Shown piece after piece: positions 34,036 to 39,226 of a DNA stretch of 39,226 nucleotides. The notes under the pieces were generated by a model. The model was not told where the DNA came from, did no database searches, and saw nothing but the letters and a program-made list of their open reading frames with translations. How positions within the stretch are numbered: the first letter of the stretch is position 1; each line of letters opens with the position of its first letter. The translations under genes and the position numbers were made by a program. This DNA is from UBA7236 sp964638865 (GTDB taxonomy: Bacteria > Bacteroidota > Bacteroidia > Chitinophagales > BACL12), in contig CAZXBG010000011.1 in assembly GCA_964638865.1 (NCBI GenBank), forward strand, positions 1 to 39,226, in the 5' to 3' direction.

Positions 34036-35394
34036 TTAATTTTCGGGTAATTTTTTACAATAAAATTTAGTTTTGCCTTGCTGAAAGAAACACCCTTTTA
34101 TTTGGCCATTTCTTTTATATAAAAATGTTAAAGTAGAGCGATATTGAAAATTTTTAAAGGTATCGGTTCCAACCGGTTCGGCAATTTCCTTTTCTTCTTC
34201 AAAGTTCTTTAATTCTGCAGAAACCAATACCCCATGCTCACTTGACACCTTAATTTTTGTAACCGGGATAAGATGAAAAAGTTTTATTCTGTAGATGCCT
34301 TCGTATACTTTTAATTCTTCAGCTTTCATCGAAATTGACTTTGCTTCCGGAAACTTGTATTCTGCATCAAAATAGTAAGAGAATACTCCAAGCGCAATAT
34401 CATTCATCGGGTAATTTAATCCATTAAAACAAAACACAAGGCAAATGCTGTCTTCCTCAAAATAAGTAACTGCACTTCTGAATTCATCAATATGTCCGGT
34501 ATGTCCATATCCCACATGTTTGTCAAATGGAGTATAAAAAATTCCGTGTCCATAGGTGCCGGATGTAAGCGTACACATGGTATCAAGATGCGCTTTACTT
34601 ATAAGATTTGTATTAAATAGTTGTTGTATAAATATTTTGAGGTCTTCGGGTGAGGATATTATGGCTCCCGCTGCGGCGCTTACGGTAGAATTTGTTTTCG
34701 TTTGGGAGATAGTCCATTCAGATCCGTTAAAATGATATCCGGAATTTCTGTTTTGCAATACATCTTCTGATTCCAGGTAGGTTTGTGTTAATCCGAGTGG
34801 AGAACATATTTTTGTTTGTAGTACTTCGCTGAAGTTGCTTTTTGTGATATCCTCTATAATATAACCTAATAAAATATAATTTGAATTACTGTATTGAGTT
34901 TTATCTCCCGGCTTGAATGCTGGTTTCCTATTGATCATGAGCTGAATTAATTCAGTGCGGGTCATCGTTTTTGTCTGTATATCTGAAAAATCATCATCAT
35001 TAATAAGGTCAGGTATGCCGGTTTGATGCCCTAACATTTGTTTAATTGTTATTTTTTCTGAATTCGGTATGTGTGGGTAATAAACGTTTAATTTGTCATT
35101 GAGTGAAAGTTTATTTTCTTCCACCAATTGGTAAACAATTACTGCGGTAAACATTTTTGTAATAGATGCTATTCGATATTTTTCATTGAAATCTGAAGCT
35201 GCATTTGCCGAAAAAGTTTTATTAAAAAGTATTTTATTTCCTTTAGATATTAATACACTACCGCAAAAACGATTATTGTTATATAGGTAATTTAGAAGGC
35301 TATCTGTTTTATTTACAAAATCAGGATTTTGACCACTTACTAAATGGAAAACGGAAGTACATAATAGGAAAACGAACAGTAGTTTTTTATGCAT
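34036..35394 (-). CDS. Secreted serine hydrolase of the beta-lactamase/class C penicillin-binding family
   Basis: 452 aa with a signal peptide of about 21 residues (cleavage after SGQ). Active-site motifs: S77-I-T-K80 (SxxK), Y168-S-N170 (YxN), and H-T-G in GYGHTGHIDEF, in place of KTG. After the catalytic domain (about 25-350) there is a beta-rich C-terminal domain of about 100 aa. Such proteins may act as D-aminopeptidase, esterase or cell-wall peptidase, so the name does not imply antibiotic resistance. It has its own near-consensus -7 box and faces the SET gene in the same direction; they may form an operon. Confidence 0.9.
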   Translation of the reverse strand: MHKKLLFVFLLCTSVFHLVSGQNPDFVNKTDSLLNYLYNNNRFCGSVLISKGNKILFNKTFSANAASDFNEKYRIASITKMFTAVIVYQLVEENKLSLNDKLNVYYPHIPNSEKITIKQMLGHQTGIPDLINDDDFSDIQTKTMTRTELIQLMINRKPAFKPGDKTQYSNSNYILLGYIIEDITKSNFSEVLQTKICSPLGLTQTYLESEDVLQNRNSGYHFNGSEWTISQTKTNSTVSAAAGAIISSPEDLKIFIQQLFNTNLISKAHLDTMCTLTSGTYGHGIFYTPFDKHVGYGHTGHIDEFRSAVTYFEEDSICLVFCFNGLNYPMNDIALGVFSYYFDAEYKFPEAKSISMKAEELKVYEGIYRIKLFHLIPVTKIKVSSEHGVLVSAELKNFEEEKEIAEPVGTDTFKNFQYRSTLTFLYKRNGQIKGCFFQQGKTKFYCKKLPEN

Positions 35395-35402
35395 ATTTTT
35401 TT

Positions 35403-35410
35403 CAAATATA
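35403..35410 (-). promoter_or_regulatory. -7 box (TATATTTG) of the serine hydrolase gene
   Basis: Exact TAnnTTTG on the minus strand with only eight bases between it and the ATG. The predicted leader is under ten bases. Confidence 0.5.
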
Positions 35411-35496
35411 ATTAAAAATTTAAGTTTTGTGATAATTTAGTGGTTACAGATAAAGTCCCAAATTTTACCTGATTTCGAGCTTATGGTTTAATACCT

Positions 35497-35504
35497 TAAC
35501 TTTG
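35497..35504 (+). promoter_or_regulatory. -7 box (TAACTTTG) of the DEAD-box helicase gene
   Basis: Exact TAnnTTTG with five bases between it and the ATG at 35510; TTTC at 35473-35476 is a possible -33 element with a 20-base spacer. This predicts a leaderless or nearly leaderless mRNA. Confidence 0.55.
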
Positions 35505-35509
35505 CATGA

Positions 35510-36721
35510 ATGCAATTTACAGATTTTAATTTTGAAAACGAGCTTACCGACGGTTTATTATCGATGGGATTTAAGTCACCTACGCCAATTCAGGAACAGG
35601 CAATTCCCATTATTCTCAATAAAAAGGACATCATAGCTTGTGCTCAAACAGGCACCGGGAAAACGGCAGCCTACCTACTCCCTGTACTTAATAATATCAT
35701 AAAAAAGGGACATGGTTCCATAAATACACTAATAATAGTTCCTACCAGAGAACTGGCCGTTCAGATTGACGAGGCGATTCGGGGTTTTGCCTACTTTACA
35801 AATATCAGTGCAATGGCTGTTTATGGTGGCAACGACGGAGTAATGTTCGAACAAGAGAAAAAATCGTTTAAGGAAGGGGTGGATATTATTGTAGGAACAC
35901 CCGGAAGATTGCTTTCGCACATCAATCAGGGATATTTAAAATTTGATACTTTGCAACATCTTATTTTGGATGAGGCAGATAGAATGTTGGACATGGGTTT
36001 TAGTGATGATATCAATCGAATTATTTCATTTTTGCCTGAAAATCGACAAACACTCATGTTTTCGGCAACCATGCCGCCGAAAATAAGAAGTATCGCCAAA
36101 AAATTACTCAAAGATCCCGAACAAATAAATATTTCACTTTCCAAACCTGCAGAAGGAGTTTCGCAGGGTGTTTATATTTTAAATGAAACACAAAAGATAC
36201 CCTTGCTAAAATTGATACTTAAAGGGAAAGATGCAAAAAGTATTCTTATATTTTCTTCCACAAAAGAAAAGGTGAAAAGGTTAGAAATGGAATTAAAACA
36301 GTTGCGATTTAATGCCTCTGCAATTCATTCTGATTTAGAACAACCACAACGAAAAGCGGTACTTCGCAGTTTTAGCACTCGTGAATTAAGGATTTTAGTG
36401 GCAACTGATATTTTATCGCGCGGAATTGATGTGGATTCTATTGGAATTGTAATTAATTACGATGTTCCCGGTGATGCAGAAGATTATATTCACCGAGTTG
36501 GAAGAACTGCCCGGGCGGAATCAAAAGGAGAAGCGATCACTTTTGTTAATCCAGCCGACCAACAAAAATTAAAAAGGATTGAGGAACTGATTGACAGCGA
36601 AATAAACAGATTAGAAGTGCCAAAAGAATTAGGCCCGGTACCTGAATACAATCCATCTGCACACAGAGAAAGACCAAGAGGAGGAAATAACGGTCGCAAA
36701 AAAGGAAATTTTAGGAGGTAA
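35510..36721 (+). CDS. DEAD-box ATP-dependent RNA helicase (RhlE-like)
   Basis: 403 aa. All motifs are present in order: Q motif (F-x16-GFKSPTPIQ), AQTGTGKT, PTRELAVQ, GG, TPGRL, DEAD, SAT, IFSSTKEKV, ATDILSRGIDVDSI and HRVGRTAR. The C-terminal tail (RPRGGNNGRKKGNFRR) is basic and glycine-rich, as in RhlE-type helicases that help ribosome assembly or cold adaptation. The upstream -7 box sits so near the ATG that the start must be right: the Q-motif phenylalanine is residue 7. A repeat island follows the stop codon directly. Confidence 0.96.
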   Translation: MQFTDFNFENELTDGLLSMGFKSPTPIQEQAIPIILNKKDIIACAQTGTGKTAAYLLPVLNNIIKKGHGSINTLIIVPTRELAVQIDEAIRGFAYFTNISAMAVYGGNDGVMFEQEKKSFKEGVDIIVGTPGRLLSHINQGYLKFDTLQHLILDEADRMLDMGFSDDINRIISFLPENRQTLMFSATMPPKIRSIAKKLLKDPEQINISLSKPAEGVSQGVYILNETQKIPLLKLILKGKDAKSILIFSSTKEKVKRLEMELKQLRFNASAIHSDLEQPQRKAVLRSFSTRELRILVATDILSRGIDVDSIGIVINYDVPGDAEDYIHRVGRTARAESKGEAITFVNPADQQKLKRIEELIDSEINRLEVPKELGPVPEYNPSAHRERPRGGNNGRKKGNFRR

Positions 36722-36748
36722 TGGAGAGTTGAGAAGGAAACAACTCAA

Positions 36749-36797
36749 ATGTACCAATGTACCAATTAACAGCCGGAATGTACCAATTAACAGCCGG
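36749..36797 (+). repeat. TACCAAT-family tandem repeat after the helicase gene
   Basis: The 20-mer ATGTACCAATTAACAGCCGG occurs twice (36757-36776 and 36778-36797) after a partial GTACCAAT unit. It is identical to the unit at 14985-15004, about 22 kb away between ftsY and rimO. Confidence 0.92.
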
Positions 36798-36803
36798 CCG
36801 CTA

Positions 36804-36860
36804 TTCAATTACCAAATTACCCGATTACCAAATTATCAAATACCCTCTCAATTCTCAATT
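36804..36860 (+). repeat. Degenerate ATTACCAA and CTCAATT repeats
   Basis: Decayed units of ATTACCAAATTACC (36809-36839) followed by CTCAATTCTCAATT (36847-36860). The TGA stop of the minus-strand gene at 36855 lies inside the second group. Confidence 0.7.
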
Positions 36861-37694
36861 AATTTCATAGCTGTATTTTATAATGTTTTTATTTATTCTT
36901 CGATCTTCTTTTATTAAACCATTTTTATAATAGATCTTTATTTCCACTAATTCCGGTTCAAGGTTAAGATTGATTGGAAGTTTTTTTGTTTCATAGATAT
37001 ATATAACTTTGGATCCATCTGGGTTTATTTTTGTAACCGTGTCACTTTCAACTAGTGCATTAAAGTCAGTAACAAGGTAATTAAATGGCAATCCGTTTTC
37101 TTCTTCCACATAGATAATAACTGAATCTTTGTCGTTATTGCTGAAAAATATAGTCGCAGATCTATATCCATCAGCATTAAAAAGGTGTTTTTCGTGTTTT
37201 ATCATCAGTCCGTTGGAGTTATAGTTTTTGTAATCCAGTTCCTGACCCGCATCGTTATATAAAGAAATATTTCTGGAGAAATTATCTAATATACCATCAA
37301 TAAACATATATTCGGTAATTTCCATTTTGTGTGGAACCGTATCGTCATTATATATATGCTTGTTTTTAAAGACAGGAATATCAGGATAAAAATATATGTT
37401 ATCTTCGATCATTCTGTTTTTATTATCAAAGGCTCTGGTCTGCACCGTGCTTTGGCAGGGAAGATTACAAATATTGGTTTGATTAATCAAATTTCCCGCA
37501 GGATCATAAATATTAGTGATCTTTTCAGTGAGTGAAAGGGTATCTGCCCAAAAAAATGTGGTTATTGTTTCTGATTTAATATGCATATGCACAATACTAT
37601 CCGATGGAATATAACCTTTATTAAAGGAAACGAATTTCTGAGCCTGCAAATCGTGACAAACAACATAAAAAATTAAGGCCAAAAGTAGTTTCAT
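36855..37694 (-). CDS. Secreted protein of unknown function
   Basis: 279 aa with a signal peptide (MKLLLALIFYVVCHDLQAQ, cleavage before about residue 20). The mature part has irregular tandem segments of the form F/Y-N-x-D/N-G-x-x (LYNDAGQELDYKNY, NSNGLMIKHEKH, FNADGYRSATIF, INPDGSKVIYIY, YKNGLIKEDRRI), which recall YD/MORN-like beta repeats found in Bacteroidota secreted proteins. I do not recognise a family. No T9SS tail. It lies 46 bases after the papain-like protease gene on the same strand, so the two probably form an operon, and it may be its binding partner, inhibitor or co-exported factor; this is inference. Confidence 0.8.
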   Translation of the reverse strand: MKLLLALIFYVVCHDLQAQKFVSFNKGYIPSDSIVHMHIKSETITTFFWADTLSLTEKITNIYDPAGNLINQTNICNLPCQSTVQTRAFDNKNRMIEDNIYFYPDIPVFKNKHIYNDDTVPHKMEITEYMFIDGILDNFSRNISLYNDAGQELDYKNYNSNGLMIKHEKHLFNADGYRSATIFFSNNDKDSVIIYVEEENGLPFNYLVTDFNALVESDTVTKINPDGSKVIYIYETKKLPINLNLEPELVEIKIYYKNGLIKEDRRINKNIIKYSYEIN

Positions 37695-37740
37695 ATCAGC
37701 ATGATTATTATTTAAGGTTCATTCCATAAAAAATAATTAA

Positions 37741-39030
37741 TTATTTTACAGGTTGATATTCCTTATTTACAGCTGTTACATTATAATAAGTATTGGTGAA
37801 AGACTTGCCACTTTCCGTTTTAAAATTTGCAACTATTTTATGCGCTGAAGGAAAAGAATCGTTTGATTTCTGTAAAATATAAGTTTCATAACCCGTTTCT
37901 CTTCCATCAAAAATACCATGCGTACTACCGTAATAGGTGTCGATCAATTTATTATTTGCATCGTACACAAGATATTCAATTTCGGTGAATCTCGGCATTT
38001 GGGAATTACCATGATACACCACACTGATGGATATTGACTTAGTATGCATATCAAGTGACTCCGAATCGTAAACATGAGGTAAACTTTTGATCCAGAACTG
38101 ATCACTTGTCCATGTACCAAGATCATTCACTGATGGATCCACATAAACTTTACCTAAAATTGGTATCATTAATTCGCGTGCGTATAATTTGTGATAATTA
38201 AAACTTATCCAAAAATATCCTTTATCTCCCCAATCATCATCCCATGAATTTTTAACTAAAAACCCATCTGCGTCATACCCAACAATACTTACGGCATGTC
38301 CACCATTTATTTTATAAATAGTATCCGTGTAATATATTTCCGAATTTCCTTCAAACACCTCATCGCCAAAAATAGATACTGCAGCATTAAAACTATATTC
38401 TTTATCCTCATCATAATACACTAAAAAATCGTTCGGGTCTATTTTATCTGTTTCAGCACCGGAATTTGCACTCCAATAATTGCCATTCAGTGAATAAGAA
38501 ATTACGATCGCCTTTTTGCCTTCGTCCAACATTTTTTTAATGTAATTAATATCCCTTGAAGCTTCATCTTCTTTATAAATGTACATCTCAGGTTGCAGTT
38601 TATAACTAAAATCCTGAAAGGATAATAATTTAAGTAAACTCGTTCCTGCGATATCCTTTTTCATATTTTCGAAATTTGATAAACTGGAATCAATTTTCAC
38701 TTTATCCGGATTATATGGTTCCTGGTCTTCACGCAATGTGCCCTGATACTGCATCAGATCAATATAATTTTGGAGAAAAGTACCTTCATCATAATCCGTA
38801 TCATCATTATAGCTATATGATTTTGCCATTGCATATAAATATTGTTCGCTCAAATCAGATGGGAATCCGGGAAATGTTTCCATTGCCGCAACTAGTCCAA
38901 ATGCAGTGCATGTTCCTCTGTTTGCCTGACTTTTTACCGAGGATTGATAAATGCGGTAGTCAACAATAGGTTGGGCTTTACTAATATTTATTATTGTTGC
39001 GCATAAAATAAAAAAGAGTGTGGATTTCAT
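37741..39030 (-). CDS. Secreted papain-like (C1A) cysteine protease
   Basis: 429 aa with a signal peptide (about 1-20). The papain domain starts immediately, with no long inhibitory pro-region: oxyanion Q35 and nucleophile C41 in VKSQANRGTCTAFG, H245 in INGGHAVSIVGYD, and N261 in LVKNSWDDDWGDKGYFWIS. All four catalytic residues are present. A beta-rich C-terminal domain of about 120 aa follows (from PSVNDLG), ending EYQPVK, not a T9SS signal. Members of this kind are C1A peptidases in many Bacteroidota, of unknown targets. The lack of a pro-peptide suggests another mode of control, possibly the gene product next to it. Promoter-like box at 39043. Confidence 0.9.
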   Translation of the reverse strand: MKSTLFFILCATIINISKAQPIVDYRIYQSSVKSQANRGTCTAFGLVAAMETFPGFPSDLSEQYLYAMAKSYSYNDDTDYDEGTFLQNYIDLMQYQGTLREDQEPYNPDKVKIDSSLSNFENMKKDIAGTSLLKLLSFQDFSYKLQPEMYIYKEDEASRDINYIKKMLDEGKKAIVISYSLNGNYWSANSGAETDKIDPNDFLVYYDEDKEYSFNAAVSIFGDEVFEGNSEIYYTDTIYKINGGHAVSIVGYDADGFLVKNSWDDDWGDKGYFWISFNYHKLYARELMIPILGKVYVDPSVNDLGTWTSDQFWIKSLPHVYDSESLDMHTKSISISVVYHGNSQMPRFTEIEYLVYDANNKLIDTYYGSTHGIFDGRETGYETYILQKSNDSFPSAHKIVANFKTESGKSFTNTYYNVTAVNKEYQPVK

Positions 39031-39042
39031 TTTTTTTTAGGA

Positions 39043-39050
39043 CGAAAATA
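39043..39050 (-). promoter_or_regulatory. -7-like box (TATTTTCG) of the papain-like protease gene
   Basis: TAnnTTCG on the minus strand with 12 bases between it and the ATG; identical to the box at 5057-5064 before the BNR-repeat gene. Confidence 0.35.
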
Positions 39051-39073
39051 GATAAAAGAAATGAGAGGGGGGA

Positions 39074-39107
39074 ATCGTGAGCCGTGAGCCGTCAATCGTG
39101 AGTCCGG
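39074..39107 (+). repeat. CGTGAGC heptamer repeat
   Basis: ATCGTGAGCCGTGAGCCGTCAATCGTGAGTCC contains three to four heptamer-spaced CGTGAG(C/T) units. Bases 39075-39086 are the exact reverse complement of 27194-27205. Confidence 0.8.
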
Positions 39108-39169
39108 ATTAATTTATCATTGGAGGTTTATTCTTTTGCTCGTAGAATAGCTTTCCGGCAAACCGGGAT

Positions 39170-39226
39170 TTACTCACCACTCACCACTCACCACTCACCA
39201 CTCACCACTCACCACTCACCACTCAC
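39170..39226 (+). repeat. ACTCACC heptamer tandem array, running off the window end
   Basis: Eight perfect head-to-tail copies of the 7-mer (39172 onward), without interruption up to the last base. It is upstream of the papain-like protease gene. The same family occurs in decayed form at 26355-26399. Confidence 0.95.

Noticed and set aside
36729..36917. 62-codon ORF on the plus strand
   Set aside because: Its protein is a translation of the repeat units (NVPINSR twice) and of the reverse strand of the gene at 36855.
39170..39226. CRISPR or telomere-like end array
   Set aside because: It is a plain 7-base tandem repeat cut by the window edge, with decayed relatives elsewhere; nothing indicates a chromosome end.

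Overview
The window looks like a chromosomal contig from a member of the Bacteroidota, probably near Chitinophagales/Saprospiria/Sphingobacteriia rather than Bacteroides. The evidence is low GC, type IX secretion (T9SS) C-terminal sorting domains, a SusC-style TonB-dependent receptor with a carboxypeptidase-like N-terminal domain, the Bacteroidota-type gene order rpmB-rpmG-DUF4295-ftsY-rimO, -7 elements of the form TAnnTTTG, and an almost complete lack of Shine-Dalgarno sequences. Genus cannot be set from what is visible. I see no phage, transposase, CRISPR array or conjugation gene.

Layout. 1-4934 (+): end of a surface-polysaccharide cluster: a 5'-truncated nucleotide-sugar dehydrogenase, rfbB, a CpsB/YwqE-type PHP tyrosine phosphatase, rfbC, and one long ORF joining dTDP-4-dehydrorhamnose reductase (RfbD) to a CysQ-type bisphosphate nucleotidase. 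It ends in a strong terminator. 5084-8077 (+): large secreted BNR-repeat protein. 8162-11690 (-): six-PAS histidine kinase and its single-domain response regulator. 12078-12842 (+): lipoprotein. 12996-13145: GC-rich, probably structured intergenic element. 13274-18200 (+): housekeeping block rpmB, rpmG, DUF4295, ftsY, rimO, bshC, with a tandem and inverted repeat island between ftsY and rimO. 18269-21835 (+): second large PAS/GAF kinase, then tRNA-Leu(CAG). 22207-23086 (+): DUF413/MaoP-like protein and a small membrane protein. 23097-25385 (-): TonB-dependent receptor. 25521-26345 (+): PAPS-dependent sulfotransferase family. 26402-26902 (-): DUF1905/YdeI-like protein. 27221-30970 (-): 1249-aa T9SS cargo with a beta-propeller and eight 70-aa repeats. 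31205-33361: small secreted protein, T9SS-tagged intradiol dioxygenase, Hsp20. 33585-36721: SET protein, beta-lactamase-fold serine hydrolase, DEAD-box helicase. 36855-39030 (-): secreted papain-like protease with a secreted partner of unknown function.

How the parts connect. The first five genes make and oxidise nucleotide sugars (dTDP-L-rhamnose, a UDP-uronic acid) and carry a phosphatase of the kind that controls Wzc-type polymer export; rfbA is not in the window. The CysQ domain removes PAP, the by-product of PAPS-dependent sulfotransferases, and one such enzyme lies 20 kb away, so sulfated glycans or lipids are a reasonable hypothesis. The rpmB-to-bshC block links ribosome assembly, SRP targeting, S12 modification and bacillithiol synthesis.

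The most notable non-gene signals are families of 7-24 nt tandem repeats placed in intergenic spacers, with copies of the same 20-mer in two spacers 22 kb apart and a perfect 24-nt inverted pair; the structured element upstream of rpmB; one full-strength Shine-Dalgarno sequence, in front of DUF4295, in a genome that otherwise seems not to use them; and several promoter-like -7 boxes so close to start codons that near-leaderless mRNAs are predicted.
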